From contig JAIQCW010000155.1 of assembly GCA_020283715.1 (NCBI GenBank), positions 46,110 through 110,109 of the forward strand: a stretch of DNA of 64,000 nt, in the 5' to 3' direction. Positions within the stretch are counted from its first letter, which is position 1, and each line of letters opens with the position of its first letter. This DNA is from Cytauxzoon felis. Lineage: Eukaryota; Apicomplexa; Aconoidasida; Piroplasmida; Theileriidae. The notes under the pieces are model-generated. The model saw only the letters and a program-made list of their open reading frames with translations, had not been told where the DNA came from and made no database searches. The translations under genes and the position numbers were made by a program. This document shows, one piece after another, positions 1 through 12,503 of the stretch.

Positions 1-26
1 ACTATAAATTAATTAATATTCAACAG

Positions 27-708
27 GCACTGGGATCTACTTGTTCATTGTGTCCACATGGCTTTAATTACGGCGCTGTAAAATACCGTTTCACTGATGA
101 AGCCTATGAATATTTAAAATCACACATTGAGTTTTGTATAAGGTTTGTGATATTATTTTTAACATCATTAATATTACTAGATACAAAAAAAAATTAGATA
201 CATCCGTTAATGATGGTATGTAATTTACACATCATACATGTTATTTCGAAACTATATGTGAACCAGTCCTAAGATTATATATTGCTTTACAGACGTTGAG
301 GATTGTCGTGTACAATTTGGACCGTTCTCTCACAAGGATATTGTGAATTCTTTACCCAATGTACATAATATAGACTATGGCGATTATTCAAAATTGGAGA
401 TTGATTATATTAAGGAGAAGATTGCAAACTTAAAATTTATGAACATCTCGTATAACGAATGTACCCCTATAGTTGGTCTTATTATTGGTAACAAATCTAA
501 ATATTTTATGTTAGCAGTACAAATGCATCCAGAATTCGATTCACCTACAGGCCGACGTATACTTGATAGAATATTAGATTTAAAAATTGAAGATGGAGTT
601 ACCACAAAGGAATTGGTAGCTGATAAACTCAAGAATTTAAATAAATCAAATACTGGAAATATATATGGTAGAATGGCTCTATCATTATTTTTGAACAAAA
701 GTATTTAA
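27..708 (+). CDS. CTP synthase, C-terminal glutamine amidotransferase part (5' partial)
   Basis: Makes CTP from UTP using glutamine nitrogen; cytosolic pyrimidine pathway. Only the 3' end is in the window. I read three exons: 27-142, 181-215 and 293-708, joined by introns of 38 and 77 nt with GT..AG ends; the frame stays open only if both are removed. Seen: an ALGS block at the start (family: MRLG), then CIRYKKK where CTP synthases have the RHRHRY motif, and finally VQMHPEF, the catalytic His-Glu of the class I glutaminase triad (family VQFHPEF). The catalytic Cys and the synthetase domain lie upstream, outside the window. The C-terminal tail after HPEF is about 55 residues, which is normal. 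GMP synthase is less likely because that family has HPEV here. The match is by motif only. Confidence 0.72.
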
Positions 709-832
709 ACAAAGTCATTTATATCGCAATTTCTTGCACTTCAATTGTAAATTTGTAATGAATAAATGTAACATATATTTTTATAATATTTAGATAGTAA
801 TATTTACTTGTAATTTTAGAGTTTATTTTGTG

Positions 833-3800
833 TTAAGAGTAGAGAAAATCTGGTGAATCCAAATCAATAGTTAGTGTATTTTCTTTGTTATTGAAATGTG
901 CTTCTTTAACCAAATTTTTAACACCACCTGGTGTAACATTACCTAAATCTGTACCGAATATAGCAGTTGCGATCCCTGAAAAATCTATTCCATTACTAAA
1001 ACTAGAATTATTATATACAACTTCATCATTACCATTAACTACTTTAACATTATATTTACTCGCTGAATCACTTAACATTGAATCTGATCCTTCATTAATC
1101 TTAATATCTTGGCCGACTAAATCGTCTACCCGCAGTTCTTTACTCAATAACCAGTATCTGCCATTAAATACAGGTATGTCTGTAGTACCAATGACATCTT
1201 GTAATACAAAATCCGCGACCCAGCCGTATTTATAACCACACCATATTACTCTTCCCAAATCAAATCCTAATTGCAATAAAGCATCGGTTGTAGTTAAAAC
1301 ATGTGCTCTTACTACAAAATTCGTTGATGATACACCAAATTCACGTTCATCCATCTCTGTACCGTCATTTGTTGTATAAATCAACTTAGAATAATTACTC
1401 TCTTTCACAATGTTAATACGTCTTAAATCTGATGATTCGTTAAGTGCCGTCAATTCCGGTACAAATTCTGTGCCATTGTACACTAGGCGACCCTCACCCG
1501 GCCCCAAAATCGCATCCTTTGGATAATCTATACGTTCCAATGGAACGTAACCACCCGAAAAGAAAGCACCATTGTAAAATCTTGTACATACTAATACACA
1601 ACCAGCTAAATTTCCCAAAGGATGATAATCTGATAACTCTGGAAGTAACTCATGAGCCTTACCACGCAATTCCCTAAATATTGCTACAGAAGGTGACAAC
1701 ATTTTTAGTTTTAATAACATCTTGCCCAAAGCATATTCAATAATATTGACTTGGGCCCTTTTTCTAAGATCATCAGGCGCATCCATCATAAATGGGCAAA
1801 TCAACCTGTGGTTTCCTATACCCATGTCCTTTTGCTTAATTTCAATACTTCTGTACTTTCCAAAAATATCAAAGATTCTTTTCTTAACATCGTTTACAGA
1901 TGTGACATCACTGAATGACTTCAACAAACCCTTTACAAGAAAAGTTTGTGCTTTGTAGCAATGATACCTGTGAGCAAATTCAGAATGTAACATAAGTCTA
2001 TCAGTAAAATGCGGTACTTTTATCTTCTTTTTAAGGAATGGTACATATTTGCGCTTCTTTGTGACTAGAACTGGACGGTTAGGACGTGTTTGGGTTTTCT
2101 GGGCTTTACATCTACGTGCTACGTCCGACGATACCCTTACAACATCTAGTGGATCATGAGATGTAGCCTCAATTAGTTTTAAAACAGCCTTTAATTCTTT
2201 AAGATTTAATTTGATTCCTGTTTGTTTGCATTTTATGTGTTTTGGTCCTATCATTGATATACATCCTAAGTGTAGGGGATGTTTACCCAATTTACAATTT
2301 GATAGAATAATTTCAGCACCTACATCTGCAAGCGACTTTTTATTGGATATGAAACCCAAAAAGAATGCCTTGCGGAAACCATCCATTTTTCCATCTGTCA
2401 ATTCAAACTTGTCTGCAGAACCCTTGGCCCATAATCCAATGAATATAGTTATATATTGAACTAATGCTGCCGGTATAGCAGGCTTAGCCAGGAACATCTT
2501 CTTAAACTCTGTGACTAGAACACTTACAGTGTCTAAGCTAGACAAATACTTCCCCTTATTATATATAACATGTGGCTCCAAGTAGTTGCATAACTGTTTG
2601 TAGTTCTTGGCGCGGAAACGGCCCTTTATACCAAATTTAAATAATCCTTTGAAAAAACCCTTAATGCCAGATAATAGATTAGTTGAATATCCTTCCAATA
2701 CATTTTGTAGAAAGAACAAAAGTTGTAATGATAATGAAGTGAAAGGAAGATGTTTCTTTGGGACGTATTGTACATGAACTGATGAATTCATGTTCAACCA
2801 CCTAAATATGGAACCAAGAGTCTTAGATGAAGTAGATTCTCTGGCGCTTTTAGCTTCAAATGAATGCATGGCTCCATGCATACTTTGTATTAATGTCCAT
2901 GTATTTAATGTATCGTAGTAAAGGTTGTTGGTCTTTTCAGCGGAAGATGTTATAATTTCGGAAATAGTTTCTAAAACCTCGAGAATTGAATTATCGAAAG
3001 ATCCAACAATAAAGTTGGGAGACTTAAATGATTCATACGGTACAATGTAATCACTTTCCTTCTTATTATTAACGGGCATGCCTGGTACACGAAAACCACT
3101 CAAATAACGAGAAAGAAATTTATTGTATGCCGCTTTTCCCAATGCAACAGCCTTGTTTTTAATAGTTTTTAGATTTTCTTTGGAAAAAGCTGTCTTAATT
3201 TTGTCTTTATTTATCGATTTAGGTAGGTTCATTACTTTTTCCGCAACATTTTTAACAGTATTATCTACAAACTTTACATTTGTTAAAGGAATCGTTGGTT
3301 TCTTATTTAAGTTCCCACCCGGTACAGTCATAATCTGCAATAGTGACTGCTTATTTTCATCTACTAGTTCGGATTTTATATTCAATTTAACGTTTTTAGA
3401 CGATTTAGTGTGATTAGAATCACGTGTGGTTCTATACATAATGTCTAATAACAATTTCTGTGCAGACGTATCTATTTTTAATAAATCATCATTAAAGTAA
3501 CTTAGAATCCACTTCAATATCTCCAACTGCTTATTCAGGACATTTTTAACTAAAAACGTTTCTTTACGCTTTCCATTTAAAATTTCATTCGCACATTCAC
3601 GATCACACATTCCCATAAAACCATAGTGTTTTGTTTTCCCTAAAAACGTTTTAGGTTCTGTTGTGCCATCCATGATTCGTGATAGAATGAGGGAAAGAGA
3701 GTTTAAAGCCACCTGCGAACTTGTAGACATAGGCATAATCGTACCATTTTCAACCATAAGCATAAACCTACCAACTAACTGATGGGCATTTTTGGCCAAT

Positions 3801-4944
3801 TCGCTAGGTTTTAGCGATAGCGCTTGTGCATAATACTTCTCAAATCTTGCCAAAAGCCATGAATTTCCTAAACTCGGCACCAAACTGTTATAATGCGGAG
3901 CTAAATACAAACCGCTTTGCTGATCGTAAGTTCTTAATATCTTGTCTGCCATTTGATTCTCTCTAACGATACGTTGACATTGATAATCATTGTGAATTTT
4001 TTCAATCTTGTCATATATAGTTTTTTTAATTCGGTCATCTTCTCTGGTTTTTTTAGGTTGAGAGCATAAAGTCCAGAATCTCCGGTATATTTTCTTACTT
4101 CCGCTAAGAATAGAGCCTTAGCTGGGTCGTTTAGATTAGCGTACCATCGTTTATCATACTTATGTACCTTACCTAAATCATTTCTAATTAGTGTGTTCAA
4201 TGAATGTTGAGCATACAAAAATTCCAATAGTCTTTGAAAAATCAAAGGGTGCTTCTTATTCAATGTAAGTAAATCACGTCTGGTCAATAAAGCCACAACG
4301 TTTGCTGTTTCTTTTGTAACGTATAAGCTTATATCATGCTGAATTTTTAATTTTTGTGCATGTCTCCTATGTAGCATGGCTTCTTTATCCATTAATGTTT
4401 GTATAATTCCACCAATTAAAGTTGGCCTGTCAACAATCGGCTCTAATATTTTTGCCCTTTTATTATAACCAAATGATGTTCCTAATGGTAATTTTGATTC
4501 GAGTCTTTTTGCCACCTTTTCTTTTTTCAACCAATCATTATCAACGCTTAGAGTGTGTGATGATATATTACCGGATTTAAATAGATCAATACCTTCAATC
4601 TCTTCATCACTGTAATCGTCAGATGACGGGAAATCGTCATTCGCCCCTTGTCCATTGTTAGTATTTGAAGGTTCAGCCTCTGATCCAGCAGGTAAGTGTT
4701 GTTGAATACTCAAGGAATGTGCACTCTTTATACTTACCAAAAGACAAATTATAATAATACGATAGAAAATGCTGGGCTTATCTATATAAGTAATGAAAAA
4801 AATATTTCGTATTATGTGAAATTAATTGAAAATAGACATACCTTTAAGTTTAAAGTTAATAAAACGTTGTTTATCTGCAGGATTATATCGTAATCCATAG
4901 TTTGGAATGACGTTCAGGAAGTAATCAGAATTAATTGTTCCCAT
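833..4944 (-). CDS. Large secreted or membrane protein of unknown family, about 1300 residues (possible rhoptry-type protein)
   Basis: I do not recognise the family. Exon 1 (4842-4944) starts MGTINSDYFL; a 60-nt intron (4782-4841) leads to exon 2, which opens with a hydrophobic stretch SIFYRIIIICLLVS about 38 residues from the start, so a recessed signal or anchor sequence is likely. An acidic low-complexity stretch follows. The frame of exon 2 (to about 4110) and that of the 1039-residue 3' part (from about 4018) differ; a GT..AG intron of about 92 nt there would join them, but other junctions are possible because both frames stay open for some distance. The 3' part is rich in Lys and Cys, with moderately hydrophobic patches (for example AALVQYITIFIGLWA and GNLAGCVLVC). 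Size, export signal and lack of enzyme motifs resemble apicomplexan rhoptry proteins (RON2, RON5 or RhopH classes); that is inference only. Confidence 0.6.
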
Positions 4945-5597
4945 TCTTCATCATCAGAGTGATACAAAATACATGATAATTATATACACCAACTACAGTT
5001 AATTCATATCATTCTTTCTTTAATACAGTGAATGTTAAGTTGAACTGCATAACATGTACAATATAACTGGAATGTATAAAACGGTCGTATATCATCCGTT
5101 CAGATACATAACATTTAATGTGTATAGTAATATATATTACTCCTTACGATTAGACTACAGTAGATATTAATGTTGTATGTATGTTGACTATACATGGAAT
5201 TAGACAAAATCAAACTCTATTTCTGTCTAAATGCACATGAGTGCAAATAGGACAAAGGTTATACTAATGCTATGTTTAGCCCATTTTAAATTTAAATAGA
5301 CATTGTTCACAAGATATAATCATCTAAAAATGATTGAACGGATTGTACGAGGAAGAAGCCACAAAAACCACCACGAATGCCATTACTTTAACGTTAGACA
5401 GTTTACATTTTTCGACTCATAAATATTCAAATTTTATCAATAATTAAACTACCTTAAATAATGTTCTGCTGTCAAGATGTAATTATAGTATCTAGTGAAT
5501 AAAATGTGATGATATCATAAAGGCCAATATCGCAAATTATATATATGTGATAACTAACCATATCCATTACCATGAAATGTAATCCATCTTTATTTAG
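4945..5597. other. Intergenic region between divergent genes
   Basis: About 650 bases, strongly AT-rich, separating the minus-strand large secreted protein from the plus-strand helicase. No convincing ORF, tRNA or repeat was seen. It should hold the promoters of both genes, but no specific site can be named. Confidence 0.5.
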
Positions 5598-7815
5598 ATG
5601 CCAAATTATAATAGAATTTTAAAGTGTTTATCCACTTGGCACATCGATTCCATTGCATGTGGAATGACTGGTTGTACAGCATTATGTTGCTTTAGGCAGT
5701 TAAATGCGAATAATTTACATAATTTAAATAATGTTTCATCGCAAATAACCAGGTTTAAATCAATATGTTATTCGACTATATCTGGGATCGAGAATAAAGT
5801 AGGTTTTAAGCATCTTCAAATCCCAGATGATTATGCCAATAACTTGAGACAATGTGGCATATATGATCTAAATCTTTCTCAATTTATAACCTATAACACA
5901 TTAATTAAGGGTATATTAGCAAATAGATCCCATAATGGTCTAAGATTAGTTATATATAATGAGGCTAACACTGGGAAAACTCTTGGTTATCTAATTCCTC
6001 TTATATATATATATTCGTTATCAAATACCCAGAATTCAATTCATAATGAGAGTTGGTTCAATTCTGCTAGACCTTCTGGGACATTAGTAATAGTGACATC
6101 TTCTTTAAATGATTCTCGCAAATTGTTGTCTTTAATATTATCTCTAAGACCTACATTAGATGTCATAATATTTGATAATCAAAGTTCTAACATGAATAAC
6201 TCCTCGATTAACAGTGATTTTCCGTATAGGAATGATGTTTTTGTATGCAATAACAAATTAATAAGGACACATGACGTAATTATTATGTCAAGAAGGAAGT
6301 TGTGGGATCTATTAGAATCATCAGATGGCAATGAGATAATAATTTCGAGGTTTTCAACAGTCGTATTCGATGATTTATCTAAAGGTCACACAAATATTGA
6401 GTCAAATTATGATATATTTTCTAAGATTATAAAAAGGTTGCGATATAGGCCTGTACATATCATAGGTATTACTGATACGCTAGATAGTAGTTTTAACAAA
6501 TTTTCAAAGAAAATGTTGGCCAATTTCATTCTATATGACCTTAAAAATGGTTCGTTTATGATAAATTATAGCTTATACAAATTGTTAAACTAACATTTTT
6601 TCTACAGGTACTTCTAAAAGATTAATTTCTGATCACCATACGGATGCTCTGAAATTAGAAGTTGATATTGGAGCTGTGCCTGATGTTGTGTCTGCAGAAG
6701 GAGTAGTTGAAACCATGTGTGAACATTCCATATGCAAAGTTGCAAAAAATAATCGAATTAAGATATTGAAGTATATGGTTCATTTGTACTTGGATATACC
6801 AACATTTTCCATATCTCATTGCATCCCGAGCCATATTAAGCGTCCACTTCCGAGATCCAAATGTATAATTTATGTTTCCAATAGACGACAGTTAAAACAT
6901 TTGGTTTCATTACCAGAATTTTCTGAATATTGTGTTTATTTAGGACGAGATTTGGATATTTATGAGCGCTCGAGGGCCTTATCAAATTTTAAAAGTGGTA
7001 TTAAACCTGTAATGGTCGCTACGGATGCATCAATTTATGGTTGTAATTTTGAAGATGTTAAATTTATTTTTAACTATCATCCACCAAAGACGTTGGATTT
7101 ATATAAATCTAGATTTTCTGTGGCTGCTAAGAATTCAAACTCAATGTGTATCACCTTATATGATAAATTACAATATGAAGATGTAGTTACAGTTATGAAA
7201 GACATACGCAAGGGAATTTCATTACACGTAACACCAACCGACGATTATATGTACAGGCACGATCTCAAATGGTTGAGGTACTATATATCCATATTTATAG
7301 ATAATAATTCCAACCTTATCACACCTTATAAGGATAAATCTAATGAATTATTGTTAAAATATAGTGACAATGTTATTAACCAGTGCATACAAATAATTAT
7401 CGGCATGAAGACCAACGTATTAGAAGAAGATTTTTCCGTACCAATATATACATCATCCCTACTGACAGGAAAATCTGGTTATACAACTGTTATTCTAACC
7501 GACGTATCGAAGCAACTTATAAATGACGACGTAGGTATAAAGAAATTCATTGACGAACTCAAGGTATCAAATATAAAGCAATTCATAGGACAGTTCTATA
7601 AGATTAACAATGGATATTTGCTAGATGTTAATAATAAATATATTACAAAGTTCAAGGATATTATTAACAATTACCCAGATATATCTATTAAGATTGCTAC
7701 AGATATACCAAAAATAATACTGGATACAAGAATCGCATCTAAAAGACCTAAATCTAAGAAATTACCTTGGCGTTCTATTAAATCAAGGAGAATGCCCAGA
7801 ATCAATGTAGTTTAA
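5598..7815 (+). CDS. Divergent DEAD-box-like RNA helicase with C-terminal GUCT-like region, probably organellar
   Basis: Two exons, 5598-6549 and 6608-7815, joined by a 58-nt intron (phase 1); the splice gives YDLKNGTSKRL. About 720 residues. Seen: motif I as NTGKT at about residue 125, a motif II position reading VVFDDLSKG instead of DEAD, a motif III position GITDT instead of SAT, and in exon 2 a helicase-C lobe with IIYVSNRRQ (motif IV), VATDASIYGCNF (motif V) and YKSRFS where motif VI should be HRxGR. The C-terminus has a basic tail and a small alpha/beta region like the GUCT domain of DDX21-type helicases. The N-terminus is Cys- and Asn-rich with few acids, compatible with organelle import. 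Loss of the DEAD and HRxGR residues suggests weak or no ATPase activity, perhaps an RNA-binding scaffold. Confidence 0.7.
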
Positions 7816-7957
7816 TTTTAGATGTTGTCTATATTTATGTTTATATCTCAATCTTGGGCTGTATAGATTACCTCATTGTTTGCGAGTAAATTTGTAGAAA
7901 TATGCACTTATTACATTAAATCTATCTTCGATGTATATATATAAATAACTTTTTATA

Positions 7958-8176
7958 ATGTCATATGGCGTTGGTACCTGTTTTCTGCCCATAGTAAGGC
8001 GTGTATTCTTCGGTACTTTTGTGTTAGGAGTATCCTTCATAACCTATGATGTGGTTTTAAAACCTGGAATACCATCAATTTACCGTAAAATATGTAAGCC
8101 AGTAAGTTTATTGAATTTTTTGCAATTTAAGCACATTTCTTTATTATAGCGCCCAAAGAAGCCAACACCTAAATAA
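7958..8176 (+). CDS. Small single-pass membrane protein, about 55 residues
   Basis: Two exons, 7958-8101 and 8150-8176, with a 48-nt intron; the joined end reads KICKPRPKKPTPK. One hydrophobic helix (FFGTFVLGVSFITYDVV) follows a short N-terminus containing VRR, and the tail is very basic and Pro-rich. This layout is typical of small mitochondrial inner-membrane or assembly proteins, but no family is recognised. Its stop codon TAA (8174-8176) shares its last base with the ATG of the next gene, so the two may share a transcript. Confidence 0.5.
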
Positions 8177-9908
8177 TGAAGATGAAAAATACATTAAATC
8201 CTGTTAGTTATATTAAAAGATTCTATAGTAGTGATGTGAATATTTTATTTAAAAGATTTATTAAGTTAGTTGATAATGTTGAGGATTTATCTAGACATTC
8301 ATTACGTAACTATAATGGTTCGTTGAGGTGTACTGTTAATAACTATATATAGATTTTAGAGAATGTAAAAAGGAATTAAAAGGGTTTATGGATGAATTAA
8401 AAGATGAGTTACATCATTACAGCCTAGATAAACTAATGGAAATGTTGCGCTTATGTTCTTCTATACATCATATCTGTAATTCTACAAAATTTGATGCAAT
8501 TCTAGTAGATACTATAATAGAAAAGAGTAAAAATTATACTGGTACATTTTTGGATAGGAAACTTTTAAATGATGATCCATCATTTAGTAAATATGATGGT
8601 GATCATTTATCAAACTTAATATCAGTTATTGGATATAAGGGTGGCTTAAATGTATTTAGTACTGATGAATATTTGTACACCACTTTGAGTAGTTCATTAT
8701 CTAAATATGACATATATCAACTTTTATGTTTAGTGGATGCTGTACTTTATGTATACAATCGTTTAAAATTAGAACGTTACAAAATTTTATTACAACGTTG
8801 TATTATGAGTATATTTAATATAATAGAGCAATCTAATCCTAATTTAACTTGTAAACACATAGTTTTAATGCTGAAATCATTATCGGTTTTTAATGATGTT
8901 ACGATGATAAAAAGAATTAATCAACTTATAATTAATCGTACAAAGAATATTATAATAGATGATGATAATTTAAATGATACTCTTAATAGACATTATAAAA
9001 TAACAAAGGGTAATATTCATATAATGTATACTTTAATTTTAAATGGATTGGTTGATGATTACAATGTTATAGAAGTATTACTAAGAAGTATAATTGATTA
9101 TTGTATATTTTATTTTAATTCTACTAGTATGATAAAAAAATATGAAGGAGAAAATAAAATGTTAGATGAATATTCCGTAGATCCAAATACATTAAAAATA
9201 TTATACTCCAAATATCCAAATAAATTATTTAAAGTAGCACCAAAATCAAATATTAAATTGGGTACTGACATTAAATATTGTAAAGATATTATAATTAATA
9301 GTAGTATTAAAGACGTTATTAAAGGTTCATTAAATAGATTATTAATAAACGATAAATATACATTTTGTAGAAGTTTAAAATTGTCGCAAATATATCTTCA
9401 ACTTTTTCATCAAAATATTTATTATAATTTATCTGATGATGTTAAAGATTATTTTGATGCTGTGAAATCATTTAAATTTAAAGATAGATTTTATAAAAGT
9501 ATAATCGATAATCAAATTGATAAATTGTTTACAAAATTTGGTTATAAACCTATAAATATTATGATTAATGATATTTATCCCATAAAATGTTTGTCATTGG
9601 ACAAAAAATTATTCATCGAAATTTTTAATGGTAAACAGTCTAGATTATCAGTTCATAGAAATAGTTCATCAGCATGCATAAAAGGCCATTATCCAATGAC
9701 TAATTTACCTATCAATTCTATGACATCATCCAAATTTATTTACAATGATGAAGAAACAGATATATTGCTAAATAAATCATCTTCGATCAAATTACACTAT
9801 TTAAAATCACTGGGATGGACTGTGAAAATTTTTTACGTCAATCATTGGTTAAAATTAAGTAATAAACAACGTATAAATTATATTAGAAATTTACTTAACA
9901 CTTGTTAA
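8176..9908 (+). CDS. RAP-domain protein with helical repeats (organelle RNA-binding)
   Basis: RAP proteins bind and process organelle RNA, mostly mitochondrial rRNA fragments, in apicomplexans. Exon 1 is 8176-8317; a 35-nt intron (8318-8352) leads to exon 2, 8353-9908. The N-terminus (MKMKNTLNPVSYIKRFYSSD) is basic, free of acids and fits a mitochondrial presequence. The middle is a run of amphipathic helices like the heptatricopeptide or octotricopeptide type. The last 45 or so residues form the RAP domain: a lysine-led helix, LHYLKSLGWTVKIFYVNHW (family: L..LGY.V..I...EW), then a [15 protein letters not shown] helix. Its 3' end overlaps the minus-strand AAA gene by 14 bases. Confidence 0.75.
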
Positions 9909-12415
9909 ATTTTTTATAAAAATCAATTTGATATTGTTTTACCGACGGTTTAGTTTTAGATAGTGCGATATTAAAATGCTCCATTGTTAATAATGAATTT
10001 ATTGGCAAATCTATATCCTTATATAGTACAGTATTGATTGGGCCTAATGTGCATATTTTGTTTCTAATTTCCTCTACAGCTGTTATGCCTGCTTCCCTCA
10101 CTAGACATGCTAAATCAGCACCACTGTAACTATAAGTTTTTATATTAATCGAATGTTCAAAAATAAATACCCATTTGTACAATTTGATAGCTGTTCGAAA
10201 TCTATATTGGGATCCAATGGCAAATTAGTGGTAATTTTTTTTAAAATATCAATGCGTCCATCCTTATCCGGTAATGGTACGTATAATAATTTCTCTAAAC
10301 GCCCTATATTTAAATTTTATGATCATAAAAATGAGTAAATTCTCATATACCTGGGCGTAACATTGCAGGATCGATTATATCAGGGCGATTCGTAGCAGCA
10401 ATAATATATACATATTCGCGATTCTATGTAATATATGATAACAAATTCTATTGATTACTAACTTGGATACCATCCATTTCAGTCAAAAGTTGGTTAACAA
10501 CACGTTCATTAACCTGGTTAGATTCACTGTTTCTAATGGAACATAACGAATCTACTTCATCAAAAAATATTACACATGGTGCGCTTATAGAAGCACGCTG
10601 AAATATTAAACGAACTGCTCGTTCACTTTCACCGACATATTTGTTCAACAATTCCGGTCCTTATGTTATATATTAAATTATTACACTCAGCTAACCTTTA
10701 ACAGATATGAAATTAGCTTTACATTCATTCGATACAGCTTTAGCTAACAGTGTCTTACCACATCCTTAATTATAAATATTATTTTAAAAATCTGATTGTA
10801 ATCATACCAGGAGGACCATAAAGCAATATACCAGTGGATATGCCAACTCCAAACTTTTTATATAAATTCTTAAATTTTATGGGAAATACTATCTGTTCTT
10901 CCATTTCCTTCCTCAAATGTGATAAAGCCCCGATATTATTCCATGTAACATCAGGAATTGTGGCAAAACCTTCACGTTTAGCGCTAGGCTGTACCTTGGA
11001 AATAGCATTAACGAAATCATCTCTAGTTATAGATAATGATCCAATATCAATAGAATTTATGTTCTAATTATTTTAAATATGGTAAAATAAAAAACTTACA
11101 AGTCCGCTATCAAAAATTCTTGATATACAATTTATACCAGCCTCCCTTGTAACAGATTGTAAATCCGCACCAACAAATCCAGGAGTTAAATGAGCAATTT
11201 CATCAAAATTAACATCTTCCGATATCTTAATATTATTAGACAAAGCCTATATACATAGTAAGTTTATACATAATAATAACATTTACCTTTAATATACTAG
11301 ACCTGGCATCCAAATTTGGTATGCCCATTGATATTTCACGATCAAATCTACCATTTCTCCTTATCATTGGATCTACGGACTCCTGACGATTAGTTGCGCC
11401 AATTACTGAGTAATGTTAATTTATATAAACACATATAAATATACCAATCACAAAATGATCGTAAAGTCCATCAATACATAATCCCAACTGTGATACAATC
11501 CTTTTCTCCATTTCTCTGACTGCATTCTCTCTTTTTGGAGTAATAGCATCAAGCTCATCAAGAAATATTATACTTGGAGCGCTTTTTTTAGCCTGTTCAA
11601 ACAATAATCGTAATCTATTTTCCGATTCGCCAGACATTCCAGTTATAATTTCAGTAGCTGGAACACGATAAAATGGACAACCAACCTCGCCTGTTTGAAA
11701 TTTAAAGATATAAAGATAAACAAATGACACACCGGCAATAGCTTCGGCCAATTTCGATTTGCCAGATCCAGGTGGACCGTGTAATAGTATACCTTTAGTG
11801 GGTTGTACGCCCAAATGTTTATAAATATGAGGGTATTTCAATGGCCTTATCGCCAAATCTTCTATATCTTTCCTAATCTTATCTATGCCTCCAACATCCT
11901 TTAAACGCGTAGGAATATTCGTTTCCGGAATAAATACATCCTCTACATCTTGATGTGAAGTAGGTTTACTTTTTTCAACCTCCGAATATCGTTTATAGCT
12001 ATTTCGTATCTTCGTATTAAGTGTATTTGAATTTCCATCCAAATCCATTATTGGAGTATCCTCGGAATTCCTTCTTTTTTTGTCATCCCTAGGTCATAAT
12101 CTAAGTATTAAATATTTTATTACAACTTACAATGATTCGCTGAATATCGAATGTAGTAAGCTCTTTAACACTACAGCCTTTTGCCTCTTATAATCAGGAT
12201 AATAGTCGTACAAATCTGAAACCAGATCATCAATATCCAAGTCAACCGATAATTGGTCATCTATGATAAATGTAAGTGTATAAACGGTATAGATTATGTT
12301 TCCTACCTATTCTGGAGCATTTAATACTGTATTTGGACACTTGCTCAGGAGGCCATGACAACGACCGATTATCCAAGACTAACTTTATACGATTTAAGAG
12401 TAATTTCTTAGACAT
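9895..12415 (-). CDS. NVL/Rix7-type tandem AAA ATPase (60S ribosome biogenesis)
   Basis: Nucleolar AAA ATPase that removes assembly factors from pre-60S particles. Start [10 protein letters not shown] at 12415. The first two exons encode a small basic domain ([18 protein letters not shown]) like the N-terminal domain of NVL, which argues for NVL rather than CDC48, whose N domain is different. D1: GGIDKIR, Walker A GPPGSGKS, Walker [10 protein letters not shown], then KRIVSQL. D2: split Walker A ending [20 protein letters not shown], Walker [15 protein letters not shown] (sensor 1), and a C-terminal [12 protein letters not shown] sensor 2 helix. At least eight short exons, several introns under 60 nt. 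The C-terminus, KKFNKC, is short. Essential Walker residues are present in both rings. Confidence 0.85.
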
Positions 12416-12503
12416 TTATATATAATATATTAACATTTAAGGTTATTTTTACATTTATATATAATTTAATTAAATCCTTTTATCTTATTAAACATAGCAG
12501 GCC

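Noticed and set aside
885..3413. Several plus-strand ORFs over 60 residues
   Set aside because: They lie inside the minus-strand 833-4944 gene with no motifs, and their codon pattern is that of an antisense shadow.
833..4944. Assignment as RON2
   Set aside because: Size and a signal fit, but I could not see the paired-Cys loop between membrane helices near the C-terminus that defines the AMA1-binding part of RON2.
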